The notes under the pieces are model-generated. The model ran no database searches. It was not told the origin of the DNA and saw only the letters and a program-made list of their open reading frames with translations. From positions 45,382,019 to 45,446,018 of the forward strand of contig CM049306.1 in assembly GCA_026874595.1 (NCBI GenBank): a stretch of 64,000 bases of DNA, written 5' to 3'. The DNA is from Sipunculus nudus. Its lineage: Eukaryota > Annelida > Sipuncula > Golfingiida > Sipunculidae. This document shows positions 10,344 through 25,339 of the stretch, piece after piece (positions within the stretch are counted from its first letter, which is position 1; each line of letters opens with the position of its first letter). A program made the position numbers and the translations under genes.

Positions 10344-13300
10344 AAGCTTCACTAGCGAGACTGCTATCAGAACAAGACTAATTATCCCAGGAGTCTCATT
10401 TTGGTAAGCTTATTCCCTGGGCACAAAGTTTACCATCACGTTGGACAGGTGAGACAATGATATCAAGTATTCAGGTGTCTACTATTAATAAATACTAGGT
10501 AGAATGCAACTATATTATAGCTACATAGTCACATATTTTTGTTATTTGACCAAAAGTAAAGGAATTAACACCATTTTTTTGTTGACGCATGTAGCATGGA
10601 TTTTCAGATACAGGTACGTTCAAAACATATAGCCTTTCAAAGTCGGACCCTGATTTGTTCAGGTTCTCACAGTTGCCAAGGACAATGTAACATATAGTAT
10701 AAGTTATGTCACTGCAACTGGGTCTAAAACACAATTGCTTTTGCCGTGGATTGCTGTGCACCTGTATGCTAAAAACCCCAAATCATACGTCAGATATCTC
10801 CGATAGATGTAGCTAGTATAATGGAAAAGGTCTATTGGCTATTGCAACCTTGATTTTCACCCAGCTGCAAATACAGGAGTAACGGTCATGGGATCTTTTA
10901 TAATCCTCCATTTACAGATATTTGGTCACTAGTACCCGTTACATGATCTGGTTTAGAATGGAGAGCATTATAATTTATATACTCCCAACTAGAAAGCACT
11001 TAGAGACCACATACCTCCTCCAACATTTTGGATGCTTTCATGCAGAGGACACTGCACCATTTGAAATTTACATTTAGGAAATCCTCCCCCAATGCTAGTG
11101 AATAATGACAGACTCAAACAAAGATGGTAGTGGTGGAATTTTATGATTGTTCTTTAGTGTTACTGTAACACCTCACTAAATTTGTCAAAGTTCATTCATA
11201 ACATTTTGAGTAAAGTTGGTAATAACAATTCTAGTGCCAGCAAACAACATTGCCTCTGCTCTGTGGAGGAGGCAAAATAAATAGTTGTTTTTTTTTGTGC
11301 CACTGTCAAAGTTTGTTAACTTCAATTTGTATATGATGGTCTATATATGCTTCTTTAGATTAAGGCCAGGGGCCAAGACAGTCTGTGATATAATGATACA
11401 GCAGGTCACATAACTTCAAATTTGTCACTGAGATACTTTACTAAGATGCTTTCCAAAGCAGATCTCAAGTCAGTACATAGATAGAGATAGATACTGGTAG
11501 ATAGATGAGTGGATAGATAAGGTTTCCAGCCATCCACAAAATCCGGGGGAAATGAGTTTCTCTTTTTCAGTCAGGGAACAGAGTAAATGCTCAAGATCAG
11601 GGAAACATTAGGGAATCTGATTGGTTCCAAAGAGAATATTGTCAGTCTCTCTGTCTGTTATATTATATGTGCCAATCCTTTGATCTGTCTGTGGCCACAG
11701 TGCATTTCTGGTGTCTTCATTATTTTTCATCAGTTTGCTGTTCATTGCAACAACATTAGAGTTGTGTAAAAGTGGATATAGGTTGATGCATAATGGAAAT
11801 AGATTGAAGTAGGTTGAAGTATAATGGAAATAAGTTAATTGTCCTGGTATTCCTGGACATCTGGAAAAATGGGCAAAGTTTGTTTAAATGTAATGTAAGC
11901 AATTCTAATATTGAATATTATTGTACAATTTTGTAAGTTGAGCTATTTAGCCTTGGCTGTTGTGATCCACTTTGTTGCATTGAACAATACTTATTTATAC
12001 AATGTGAACTTTGATGTAGCACAGATTGATATGGCTTTCATAGATTCAGGTACTCTGATGATAAGGGCTTTGCAGGACAGTTGATGCTGCTTTCTGATTA
12101 CTCTGAACCCGTCACTGGTTTATGTCATTGTCGAAACCAGGTGGTCATGAAAGTTTGAAACTGAAAGAAAGGGAATAATATCAGTTTAACCCCCCCAAAA
12201 AAACAAAAAAGATATGTCTCATTTCCAGGTTTTGGAATCCATTTGAACAGAAACCATATGTGAGCATCGGATCAAGTGTTTCAAGTGCATGCACATCAAT
12301 TAGCTTCATAGAGTTGATTAGTCTCTGCTGGGAACTTGTTCATTTCATACAGGGATGAACAGATCTGGCAAATTGGCATCATCTTCATGAATAAAGTTAG
12401 GATCCTGTTTTTTTCTGCATATGCAAGTAAAACTGATCAAGAATAGCTTCCTCTTACAGATTGATCTTGCCAGCCTGAGAAAGAGCTTGTTGATTGACAG
12501 AATCTGTTTACCAGTTGGTCCTCTAAGGATACCTTCTGAGTTCATCAATAGTCCTCAGAAAAATTCCCTGCTCAATATATGACTGATAACTGGCATCTGC
12601 TTGTCTGAGAACAGAGTTGCTTTGTCATGTGAGTGCCCAGATGCTTTCCATTTGTATTGTGCTTAAATTAGTATTTTTATGGTAGATGTAGGTCTGTTAC
12701 CTGAGAGACCTTGATAAATTAATTTCTTTATGGCAGTGAAGGTCTTGCACAGGGTAAACCTTGATTAAGAGTGTTTTCTTCTTCACATACCCACCTTATA
12801 TCTTGTGCAAGAAGCTGATGACATGGGGACATTTGGGGACAATTGGAGAAAAATGTGTAGTATTTTCTATTATTTAACTTCGATTAATAAATTTTTTTAT
12901 TGCCACAATAACATTTAATTTTAAAAAACTGAAATTTTCTACGCACATTGACTATCTTAATTAAAGTGGATGGGGGTTGTGGGGTTCGAAGAAGCAAAGA
13001 ATATGTTTGGATATTTTGATTAAGTAACTGTTATTATATAGATAGTAAAAATTTGTAAGTCAGGATTATTTATAAGGATAATAAAAATCATGATATGAAT
13101 CTCACATCAGCTGAAAATTAGAAAAAAATAAGTTAAGATGTGCCCACCTTAATAATGGCTAAATACCCCATTGCAATATGTCTTTTGTAAAGGGGAGTTA
13201 TTATTATTGGAATGACTTTCTCATTTTATGTGGTACATTATTTCAAGATGATTTAGCTTTCCAACAAAACACCAGAATTTTTTTGTATCAAAAGAAGAAC

Positions 13301-16140
13301 TAAATAATGATTTTATGTATAGATCTGTGAGCTAATGATACAATAGGTCACTTTTAGGAGACAGGGTTCTTGTGGCCTATTTTACATAATAGCCAATATA
13401 AGGACTGAAGAAAAACAGGCCAGTTGGTATTTTTCTGATGATATTTGTTGCAGAATAAAAATATCGCTCCATTTGACATTTGTCGCAGGATCAACTGCTT
13501 GTATGTTTCTTGTATTGATGTGGGTTTTGTAGAATGTACTTGAGCTCAGTGCGGCGAAGCAGGGGGGAGCCAAAAAAACTATGGTCCCAAGTGGTAGCAG
13601 GTATCGTTTCATCATATTTACAGATGCCATACATTTGATTGCTTGATCATGTTTTAGTGTCAAACATAAGAATGATCCCAGGCATAATGGATGGCCAAAT
13701 ATGCATTTTCCGTGTAGAATTTAATCCCATCCCATTGGGACTGGTTCAGTATGACATCAGTTACATGAGCTGTTTTTACTGCTATAAATACCACTTTACT
13801 ATTTCTATATTACAGTTAATGGCTCAGCAACCCTTGTTCACTTGGGCAAAAGATAAAACAATGGGAACAAAAGTAAAATCTAATTTTTTTAAGCTTTGTC
13901 CCAACTATCTGTTAAATATGGGAAAATCTGGAAAAATTAATTTCCTTTGTTTTCTAGTCAGGGGAAAGACCTTTGAGTTGAAGAAAAATGCCTCAGACCA
14001 GAGGCCAATCCTTGATTCTGATTGGTCCTGACGAGAAAGTGGTCTGTTAGGTTTTGTCTACTATGTATCTGGTGGATGATTACCTGTGGTGGCTTTTTGG
14101 TGTGGTACTCCTGAAAAAAAGGTTGAAATGATTATCCTGGAATTTTTGCCAAAATAACTTTGGTAAAGATTCAAGGAATATTGTTTTTATGTAATGCTGG
14201 GGACCCCGTTAACAGATATATATATCTTGTATTAAAGAAAATTATGACAGTCTCTGAAATTTAAAAACGTTGTCTACAGTATTTGCTCTCATGGAAAATG
14301 TACTATTTCTGCTATTTGTTTGTAATATCACGTCAAACTCTCCAGTCATTTATAAGGATTAGGTCAGCAAGATACAACACCACCCAACTTTTAGTTAACA
14401 CAATGAAATGAAACGTATAATATGATACCATATGCCATAATATAATATCCCACTCTGTAAGAAATACAATTAATATAATATGATATTACTGTTCAATACA
14501 GAATTACACTATGCAATACGTGTTTTTCTTTTCAAACACTGCTCAGGATGGGATGTACTCTTTTTATGCTCTAAAATTTTATGACATTGAGAGGGTTGTA
14601 GTACTGTTCACCTACTGTTTTTCTGACTAATGTAAATATTCTTGAGGCCCCAGGATGTACTTGTATCATGCCTGCATGGTTCTGATAATTTCATTGATTA
14701 TAAGGTTAATTATAGTTGCATAGAAATCACATTTGAAAAATAACAGCGAAAGGCAGCCTGCAAAAATATATAACTTAATATGCACCATTGGTAATGGTAT
14801 GAAAACTCCTTGCCAAGAAAGACTGAGAAAGTAGGTTGCTGTGACCTCATTTATGTGAACATGTTAACACGATACATCTTCAGTTTATATTTTATGAATT
14901 GTAATTATGTATAGCTGAACAATGAATAATTGAAACTCAGTGGAAGTAAAGGATGAATCTGCTAATAGTGATAGTCAGACACCTGGAATGGCTATATATA
15001 TAGTGGTGGAAATGCAATTCCCAGGGGTGCCATCTACAGGGTTGAAAAAAAATCTATGTTCCTAACCTCCAAGAATGACATATTTTTACATTTATTGAAA
15101 TCAAATATTGCTTAGTATAACAAGGGAATGGAAGAAAACAGCCTTCATACTTGCAAATGGACACCGGGGGGAGAACCTAGTTATTCAGTGAGCAATTCTT
15201 TAATTGATTTAGTAATCAGGTAGTGTACTAGCGATTGCGCTGATATAAAATACGGTGACCAGTGACTGGTGTATTAGGCCTGGCAGAGTGAGTCGGTCTT
15301 AGTAATTGGTTTTCTATTGCTTCTTTATCAGCGATCAAATTCTGAGAGTCATCTGAGACGAGGTCACCAGATACTACCTGCCTGGTCACATCTGTCAGCA
15401 AATGTCCTGAATAATACTACCTCACTGTCCAAACTAATCTTGCTCTCATATTTATTTGTAGGTCATATGGAGCAGTTTCGTCAGTTGCTGCTATTTCTCT
15501 CTTATAGTTGTTTGAGGTTGTTTTGAATATGTTGTCATGAGAAAATTTGCATAAAAAAGTTAACAAACAATGTTTTATACGCAAGATGAGGATTGATTAC
15601 ATTGCAGATATTTTGGTGTAGGCTTAGCATTCCACTTAAAAATTAGATTATTGGTTTCTGTGCTCTAAGCAGTATTCAAATCTTGATTGCTCTTTTGGTG
15701 ACATACATGAAATGGTACTGGTCCAACCCTGCAGATTTTTTCAGATCTCCTCAAGATAGTTAACTTTTAATCAGTAAGACTTGGGTACAAGAAGTGATTG
15801 TGATCAGTGTGAAACATGTAGCTGATTTTGGATCCCAATACTTGACAGATATAATCCAGTGCACATTACCATGGCTACAAGTGAAAAAGTGGACAAAAAT
15901 TACTAAGCAGGTTTTTCTCTCTTCTATCACTCTTTTTCTTCCTTATCACCCTCTAGCTGCTTTCATACAGTAAGGTATTTATTTTTTGCATAGGTTTACT
16001 TTGACAAGTAAATATAAAGTACACCTGATTCATATTGGTAAGAAAAAAAAATTGATTGACAGGCATATGACTAATAAATACATGAGTGAATGCTTTTATA
16101 TCTCCACAGGCAGGCCTGTACAAGTATTTAGTGCTTATTA
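10344..16140. other. Unassigned intronic-type DNA
   Basis: AT-rich DNA with many short homopolymers. A degenerate GATA-rich run occurs at about 11475-11521. The longest open frame, 13639-14031 on the + strand (130 codons), has no recognisable domain and is near the length expected by chance in this composition. No splice-bounded exon was recognised. Confidence 0.45.
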
Positions 16141-18054
16141 GCTCAGCTGACTATAAGTCATCTGAGCTATAGTCGTGGTCCATTGTCCGTCGTCCGTCCG
16201 TCTGTCCGTCCGTCCGTCCGTCCATAGATGTGGCACGTTTTGAAACCGTAAGACCTAGGAATCCAAAATTCAGCATAATGTTAGATGTCCTCAAGATCTC
16301 CTACCAAGCCGAAAACTGGGTCTTTGCGACTTCTTTCCTTTGAGAAATTAAGGAAAAACCTCAATTTTTTATTAAAATCCTATTTTCACACTTCAGGCCT
16401 GGCTTATATCAAAACCACTCATCTGTTTTTCCTCATATTTACCATAAATATTCTTCCATATAGTTCCTATGTACATGCCAGAAATTAAGTCTGTTAAGTA
16501 TAAATTCTTTAAGTTATGGGCCCAAACATAATGGACTTTGTAAAAAATCAGGAAAAATATTTTCTCACATAACATGAAAAATTTTGAAACTAGAGTCTGT
16601 TTTCCCAAGTATATAACTATGTTTTATTAAGATTCAATTGCTTACCCAAAATTAGATCTGAATTTTGTAAATTTTTTAAGTAATTAGCATAAAAATAAAA
16701 TCAATAAAATAAAAATAAAAATTTTGCCCAACTTTGACCGTGGCACGTTTTTTTCCTGTAAGTACCATTGATTTAATTTTCACAGCATGTAAACATAAAT
16801 ATTTAATTTGTTTAAATCTGAAATTTGGAAATAAAAGCTTGAAAATTAAGCTAGTTATTGATTTTTTTTTTGAGGCTCTATTGTAGTCATTTGCTTTGAT
16901 TAGAGGTTACAGATGCAGGGTCCCACTCCAGGTCACTGGAAGTCAGCTATGCCAGGGTTTCTGATTTGTTACAGTCACTGGGGGAGATCCCCTGCTGTGA
17001 CAGGTGTACAGTTATTCTCATATCACCACCCCAATCACCCCCCCCCCCCCCACCCCCGCAAACCCAACCCACCAAGTGTTATGCAGTATTGTTATTGTTT
17101 TCACTGTATCTCCTTAATTGTAATGCTGTTTCCACTCTGATATGCAAAATCTTTCCTTGAAAAAGTAATTCAAGGTGTAATCCAGAAGATGCAATGTTGT
17201 GTAATGTAGCATTTTTAAAGAAATCATTTTTCTTTTAAATCTTTTTACCAATCATAATGGAACCCATCAGTATGCTTAAATTATGATAAAAAAAGTGAAG
17301 CACATTATGGATAAATAAAGACACAATTAAAAATTGTGAAATCTAAATCAAGTATTTTTTTTAGATATTTATTGTTTTGCAGATTTAAAAGATATATTTT
17401 TGTGGTAAAAAATAAATAAACATTTGAATGCATGATGTGGTGTTATCTGACAAGATTGAGATTTATGATGATGCAATTGAGAATTATGAATCAACTTTTA
17501 TATTCAGATATATATGTTATATTGAAAATGTATAGAAATATAAACTTAAATTAAAAAAAAAATTGATGTGATAAAAAAATGAGGATTTATTACAAACATT
17601 TCTTCATTATTTTCCTGCATCAGCAGAATTTGAGATCAGGCTTTGTTTGCCATGTTTTATGTTGTTAATTAGTTATATTTCAACTGTATACATTTCATAA
17701 AAAAACATATATTTAATAATATATATTATACAAAAAAAGGTTCGATTGAACAAATGTGTAAACTACTGAAATGTCAACAGTTAATCAAAAAACCAACTAA
17801 TGATCATGGTAATTGTACAGATCATTTGTTCACAAACTGCTCACATGCTTCAGTTTCAACATTAGGAAACACATGGTCAGGTCACAAAATATTATTTGCA
17901 ACAATTTCCTGGCTCATCAATACAAACCAATCATATAAACCAACCATGGCCTTTATTACCTCTTCCTCTTACACTTTATCTCCATTTGATATTATTTTAG
18001 ATTTTTACCTTCAAGGTTAACGTCAGCTGAGCACAGTGACCCATAGGTCCCTTG
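16141..18054 (+). mobile_element. Hairpin-headed, Helentron-like non-autonomous element B
   Basis: The 5' end is a stem-loop: GCTCAGCTGACT (16141-16152) pairs with AGTCATCTGAGC (16156-16167) with one mismatch. A GTCC-rich stretch (about 16188-16223) follows. An exact inverted copy of the head, GTCAGCTGAGC, lies at 18022-18032. A short stem (GACC 18038-18041 with GGTC 18046-18049) and CTTG (18051-18054) entering a T run close the element. An internal motif GTGGCACGTTTT recurs at 16230 and 16740, suggesting a ~510-bp internal duplication. The paired ends over 1.9 kb support a single unit, although nested insertions inside cannot be excluded. No transposition protein is encoded. Confidence 0.55.
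17038..17056 (+). repeat. Poly-C tract inside element B
   Basis: C-run 17038-17050, then A and a further short C-run. It is low-complexity DNA. Confidence 0.9.
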
Positions 18055-21000
18055 TTTTTGGATTAAAGTGCTCAATTAGAATTACTTTGACTTGAGTACT
18101 CATCTACTCAGCACAACTTGTGAAGCAATAATTTGGGATCTGGAGAGGTGACATTTGCATGTAAAATTTAATCAGCTTAGTTTGTAACCCCTTAATATTT
18201 TGTATAAAAATCTTTTAAGGATGAAATACACTCGTGCAAACAGAAAATCACAGAAAACAACCAAGGATGAAAAATTTACCATTCATACTCTAGTGGTGAT
18301 TATTAATATGATATCTCATCTGCAATTTGTTTTTATTAATCATCATTAATGGATCATTAAATTATTTTTTGTATGAAATAACAAATATTCTTTGGCCAGA
18401 TTGGTTAGTCTTGGAAACTGCTATAATGTATAAAAAAATTCTTTGCTTCTATTGCATATTAGTGTTTTGTTTACTAGAAATGATGAATTTAGCTTAGACG
18501 GATGACTACATATAATTACTATCAGTGAGTAATTAATAATTAATCAATAAATTTCCTTATAATATATATGCAGATAGAGCATTCTATGTATGTAAACAGG
18601 TATCATTCATGGTAATTTATTCCCACATTATTGTGCAAAGTAACTGTGTGGTTCAGCTGAATCTTGTGAGAGTTCCAACAATAGTAAGCATGACCTTCAT
18701 TGTAACTTGTGAAATGAAGACATATTGTCCCCCCAGTAATCCACACGGCCCCCATCAGGGTTTGCCCATCTCCAGACTCCATGCACCAGCAATGTTCCGT
18801 TAGTCTGGGATGGCGGGGTGAACTCTACTTCTGTAATTCATGGAGAGGCCGACCAGCTCAGCCAAAGTGGGCAAGGGTTGTATTGAACTGATGTGAAAAT
18901 ACGAGCACATAAACAAGAGCAGATGTTACTCCATTCCTGCGGTATTTTTGATAATTGTACTCCTGGGAAGAAAGAAGGTTTTCTCTGCCCCTGTGATGGC
19001 GTATGAGGTATTGTGAAAGAGCACCCAGGAAAGATGGACAGCAGGACTTGAGGGTGTTTTGGGGGCTCAGCCACTTTTCAAGATTTTTTGTTGGATTTGT
19101 TGTTGTTGGATGGTTGACTGTATATACCTCCTAGAGCATCACAAGTTATGATGAAGCGGCTAGGAGGTGTTTTCACCAAGGGTAGCGGACAGCTGCTATA
19201 TTGGCTAAGTTCAGGAGATGACCACTGACTAACACTGGATAATTGCCCTCGTTTACTTGATGCAGTTGTGGTCACCTTTTCAGTCAGCATTCGGAGTACA
19301 TGGCCTATACACTACAGACATGACCCTTAAGGAAGTTAGACTATTTTATTGTGGTTTAAATGGCCTTACATTGAAGGGCAGTAGGGTCACTGATGGTCAA
19401 AGAAAATGTGAACATTGGAACCTGGATGAACTCCAAGCTCTGTTCATATTGGAACCTAGATGACAGCTCTGGGCTCTGATACATTAAACTAAATTATAAA
19501 TTTGCAATGGTATTTGCTAAATTTGGCTTTATAATTGATGTTTCTGTATGAAGCCAAATATTTACCTCAGTATTTCCTTCTTGTACATATGATGGTACTG
19601 ACAAAAGTGGTGTCCGTTGGTGATCACATTGACTGTCTTTCTGTCTGTCTGTCCGGCCTACAGTTTTGCTTTCTTTTGGGCACATTATATCAAAGAGAGT
19701 TAATTTTTCTCTCGTTCACATGAATATCAAGGAACTCTGAGCACTTTCATTTATATTTCACCAAATGAATTCTTTGTGAGTTCTCTGCAACTTTCTGAAA
19801 AAAAATTGTTGCATGTTACCATCTCTTTGTAACACTAGATATACTTTCTGCTTTATATTATGTGACAATATTATATTATGAGTAAAAAATGACACAAAAA
19901 GAATTCTTAAATTTATGAAAAGCAGAATATTGCAGTCAGGTCAGATAAGTTGCAAGTATTTTATAAGAACTGGTTTTCAGAATACCATGCATGCTTAGAA
20001 AATTGGTGAAAAACAGTTGTTTTGTGATGAGTTTGAAGTATAAACCATTCTTTTTTCAATAGAAAGCCATTATAAAATCTCGTTTGTAACAATACTGTGT
20101 GGTTTTGTCTTAAGATATGTTTAACTGTAACTAAACATACAAGCTACGTTGTATGGAATTCATACAATCCAGTAAATGTCTCTTTAAAATATTATGAGAA
20201 ATACTTTTTTGTTTTTTATTTACCAGTTCCTGAAGTGTTATGTATTGAAATAACCAGTTTTATTCATGATTATGAATTTTGCCAATTACACCTATTTCAG
20301 AAATTAAAAAAAATGCCCTAAGCAGTATGTATAGTCGTTGAGTATTTTACAGTATTTCTTTTAAAGTTTAATGGACTCTTGAATCTGTTGCAGTTGATGA
20401 CCCAAGTATTAGTGTTATTAAAAATCCTACAAATTATTCTGAATCTAATGTTAAATTAACCGTGCCTCTAGAAAACCTTAAATTATAAAAGCACAGTAAT
20501 CAGTTGTAACCAGGATAGCAAAAATAAAATATCAAATAAATAACCGAGTCTCTACAACAGTAGAAATTTCATATGGTCAAAAACATGCATCTATCAATAA
20601 ATTTGTAGAGAAGGTGCCAAGTTTTGTCAGCGTATGACAGAAAAACATGAGGACACCAAATAAATACCGGGCTATTTCTAGATCGGAGAATCCCTCATTT
20701 TCTGACATTTCACTCAAGACTCATTAAATATTTCTTGTTTCCATAAGCTCAGAGAGATAAGGGAAAAGCAAATTTTGTCCTTGAGCCACATGCTGAGGCG
20801 AATATAAAAAAGCGAGTCTGTGTTAATTTAGACGCACATTGTCCTCTCTCAGTCATATTTATTCCAGCAGTTACTGGTCTGAATATCTCTCTTGCACGAT
20901 GTCTTTTCATTATAAGAACAAGTATTTCAAGTAAGAAGGAAAAAAGAATGATGTTCTTTTCTCACTGATAAGTAAAGCTTTTAGCAAACATATATGACAC

Positions 21001-24000
21001 GGGATTTGGAAAAGCATGGGGGATGGGACTTGGTCTCCAGATGGGATTTCTGTTTAGTGATATTTCTGGAGGTCTGCAATAAATAACCATATTTGTCTAT
21101 GTTTATGGTCGGTTGTGTGTCTCATGTAAAATATACTAAAATATTATTCTAAATTTGATCATTGTGTACTTTTGAATTTAATGGAAATGAAATTCTTGTA
21201 AAATTCTACTATTAGTAGTTTTATTGAAAGAGGCTTAATATTTTCTATTAATATGTTATTAGACTTTACTTATAGAAATATCTCATTGTCTTCTTCAGCT
21301 TTTACATAGGTATAATAATGTGAACTTTTCAGTGTATAAATTATAAAAGTTTCATGTTCACCCATGTATTAATACATTATTATACCTAGATAAGCAAGAG
21401 ATTGCAGCAGTTCAAATTTTGTATTATATGAGACTTGCATTTAAAAATTGTAATATCATCTTTGCTTTTGTTGTAGAATATATTAAAATTATAAACTAAT
21501 TAAAGAATTCTGTGTTCCTGTTCAAATTTTATTCATCATGAATAATTTGAATTTCTTACAATTCTGCATTTCTAAGCATACAATGGGTCTGATGATCTTT
21601 CAGTTACAGACTCCCCCCTTCTGAAACCAGGTTTAGGGTCATATACATTTGGCTAAAGACAACTACAAATACACAGTTCTTAAATGTTAGTATATGTTTA
21701 CATATATTCCAGTCTGGGTGGTTCAGTAAAATAACAACAGGACATTAAATACAAATATATATTCAGATACAGCTGTCAAACAGAAATCCACATCAGACTA
21801 AGGAAGTGCAAATGGTTTTTCAGTTGAACAAAAATCCATGAGTAATGACAACATGAAGAAACAAAGGTGTCTTGGCAGAAGTCTGCACTCCCTGAATGTT
21901 TCTATCCAGTTTTTTTTATTTATTTGTTTTAGGGGGCTATTTAATGATACCAGATCCCAGTCCTTTCGCTTTTAATGTAATCACTTCTTCACTTCTTACT
22001 TAATAAATATGGTTCCATTAAATTTATTTGAATTTACACAAAAGCTGTACCAGGTAATATTACTGTTAAGTACCTCAGAGGTGGTCTTGCTATGGACCTT
22101 AATACCGATCTTGCATGTTTTTAGGTATATAGAATTAAAATAACAGCTCTGCCCATTATAACCTTGTTAAAGTGTCAACAGTGTCTTCTATGGTCCACTA
22201 TTAAGTTAACCCTAATTTATTTATGTTAACCCTCATGTACTGTAAAGTGGAGAGAGTCTACTGTCTGTATGCTGTTCAATGGCTGCCTCTTTTGCTGGTT
22301 CTGTCAATACTAACTTAATTAAAAGAGACTAAACAGGTGCCCTCTGGCTGAAGTTAGCATGCAAATATAACAGGCAGGCCCCACTGGCATCCATAATAGA
22401 AGGGGACCATTTCCATGACAGGCACACATTTATATTTCAGTAGATGGCCAGGTGATGGGAGAAGGCAGGGGGACTGATGTACCAGTGCCCTCAACTGTAA
22501 GCTGGTGCTTTGTTAGTCATTAAGGGTGTTAAGGGTAAATGGGAAAGGTATAATTATAAAAGGGGTGGGGAGCACTGGTTTGCTGGTACACAAAAACTGC
22601 TGATGTAGCAAAACTGGTCATCTACCTGGTGTTTTTAGCACTTTAATATATGATATTTGGATTTGCTGGAACACAGGACCTGGTTCCAGCACTGTAATAC
22701 CTGTTCACACCTGTGACCTGTCAGACTCACCCTGTGACCACCTAGGGCTGATATTCGTAATACTTACCACCCGACTTCCACCTCTCATGTCTGTAGAACT
22801 GGTACAGCTTTGACAGCTGTGTCAGCAGGACCATGTTTCCCTTTTTCCCCGATCCTGGACGAGATCTTTTCTTTAAGTAACCTTGCTTCCTTATTCCAAA
22901 ACGCTCACAATTTCTTGAAGATAAATGACATCGATCATTCCTTTTTTTTTCATAATTGATTTACTTGGTTGTACGTTTGTGTAATAAATCTCACATGATT
23001 ATGTTTGCACATGCCAAGATGTCATGTTATATATAGAAAAAAGACATTAAAAAAAAAATTCCAATTATGTCAGAGTTAGGTAGGACAAAAAGTAGCAACA
23101 ACATTAAAAACTCAACTCTGGGAGCAGACCAGTATCATATTCTTCACCTTTAAGCATGACCATAAACATACCTTTTTTTTTAATAATGCCTGTTTTAAAT
23201 TTAAATTTACCACCTGTCTGAGGTTCTTTTTATATAAACCAGAGCAACTCCACCAAGAAATTCCCAACCCCTAAATTTGTGGACGGATTGTTAAAGGGAT
23301 CTCAAAATCAGGATTAAGGATACAATGAATCATTGATATAAAAAATGGTTAAAATTACACAAAAAGAAGTGTAAATGTTATATTAGAACAATGTGAGTAT
23401 TGAGTAAATACTGCAACATTTGTGAGGAAAGTTCGTAAACATTCGCAAAACTAATTTGTACAGGTCCAGCATGTATCATCTCATGTTCATGCAGACATAC
23501 TAATGCAAAAAAAAATTTGATAGAGCAGACATGTTTGGTCCAGACTACCTGTGGCCTAAGACTTGTCTCAGCTGATGTTAAACAGGTAATAACCTGGTCT
23601 GTCTCCTGTGTGCAATTATTTACAGGTTTTTTTATGAAGGCTGTACAAGCAATAACTTTGCCAGCTCCAGCCAGTTCACAAGCTGTTGACATGTATTATT
23701 CAGTAAGCGTCAGTGCGAACAGCCACATGAATTGCCATAAACTCAAAAAGGTCTTTGTTCATTAACGTATAAATATAAAAGTGGGGCATTAACTGAAATC
23801 TAGAGTGATTACATGAAAGTATGAATTAGCCTGATATAAACTTTTAATAATTTATCATCTGAATAAGCCAGATATAATTTGTAATAGATATATGGTGTTT
23901 GAAGCTGCCCTTGAGTTGCTTATTAGAGGTTTAATGAAGCAGTATTTCTTAATTACTTACATTGCACCTTGGGGTACATATAACAATTTTTGTTGCTTGT

Positions 24001-24229
24001 TAAGTACTTAATTGGACACTTTGTGTAACATAATGATTGCTTGCAGCTGTAGATAACGCTTCCTTGAATGTCATGTTATCAGGCCATGGGTGAGGCTATC
24101 CCAGCCTCTGAAATTATTCCGCTGATAATAGTGATTCTGCTTAGCAATGTCAGGCTGTAGTGAAGAATATATACTGGCGTTGTAAAATAACAGCTGTGTC
24201 AGACTTGGTAGTTCTTTGTCAACCTTTAA
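18055..24229. other. Unassigned intronic-type DNA
   Basis: No exon, RNA gene or clear repeat was recognised. 18720-19250 is a higher-complexity, less AT-rich island. The rest is AT-rich with short homopolymers. A brief CTGT-type run lies near 19638-19655. Confidence 0.4.
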
Positions 24230-25030
24230 TACTGACCATGTCAAGGATCAGTAGCTATGTCTGTACCCTGGCAGCAGCTGTGTCATCATCAGTAGTCTAG
24301 TGTCAACCCTGTACACAGACTGTGTCAATCATTTGTAGACTATTCTCTGGCAGCAGCTGTTGTCAACATAAGTAGTCAACCATGTACACAGACTGTATCA
24401 AGCAGCTGTAGCAGTGTCTGTAGACTCTTTGCCCTAGCAGCAGCTATTGTCAACATCTGAAGTCTACTGTCAACCTTGTACACACACTGTGTCAAGCATC
24501 TGTAGCCATGTCTGTATACTCTGTACCCCAGCAGCTGCTATGTCAATATCAGTTGTTCAATGTTATATTGAACACTTACTTGTTTCAGACTTGGTAGCTT
24601 AGTCAAGCTTGTACCCTGGCTGAGTCAAACATTGGTTATTTAATGTCAACTTAGAACACTTGTTGTATTAAACATCAGTATTTCAGCGTCAACTTTGTAT
24701 ACTACCTGTGTCTAACACCTGTAGTTGAGTGTTAGCCATCTATGCTACATGACAGACATGGTTCAATGTCAACCCTGTATACAACCTGTGTCAGTCTAAC
24801 ATCAATTGATATACAAATGTCAACTGCATGTGCTTGGATTAATGTCTGTAATTAAAAGCTGTTTCATTGTGGCTGTGTCAAACATGAGACAATGTCAGCC
24901 ATGTGCACTAGTTGTGTTACATCTCACAAGGTGTGTCAAGCTGGTCAATTGGCTGTGTCAAACTTAAACATCAGTTTTTAGCATGTGTGCTTGCTCTGTC
25001 AAACATCATTTGCTGTGTCAGGTTTATAAA
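24230..25030 (+). repeat. Degenerate tandem repeat rich in TGTGTCAA
   Basis: GCAGCAGCT-type blocks recur at 24271, 24350, 24437 and about 24531 (spacing 79-94 bp), interleaved with GTACACAGACTGTGTCAA-type blocks at 24311, 24384 and 24478. Downstream to about 25030 the pattern decays to scattered TGTGTCAAAC motifs. This is an old satellite-like array with a unit of about 80-95 bp. Confidence 0.65.
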
Positions 25031-25339
25031 CCAAACCTTTGACAAGTGTGCACATGGGCTATCATGGCTAACTTGAGTAGTCATATCATATCAATGTAAC
25101 AGATTTACTGTACATAGCATTTCCATTGTGAGGCTTCACAGCAGTTATTAAGATGAAATTCTGTCATCAAACAGACTCTGCAATTCACTGTTATTAATTA
25201 TGCAGACAGTATTACTGCATAATCTGTCATACATATGAATTATTTAGTATTTGCTGTCAGTGTCTTTTATGAAATTTTTAAACCTAACAAAAAGGATCAA
25301 CAGATTTAATCCCTCTTGAAGCTGTTATCAACTCACTCT

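Noticed and set aside
13639-14031. 130-codon plus-strand ORF
   Set aside because: It is the longest open frame but has no domain, signal or splice context. About one frame of this length is expected by chance in six frames of this composition (rough estimate).
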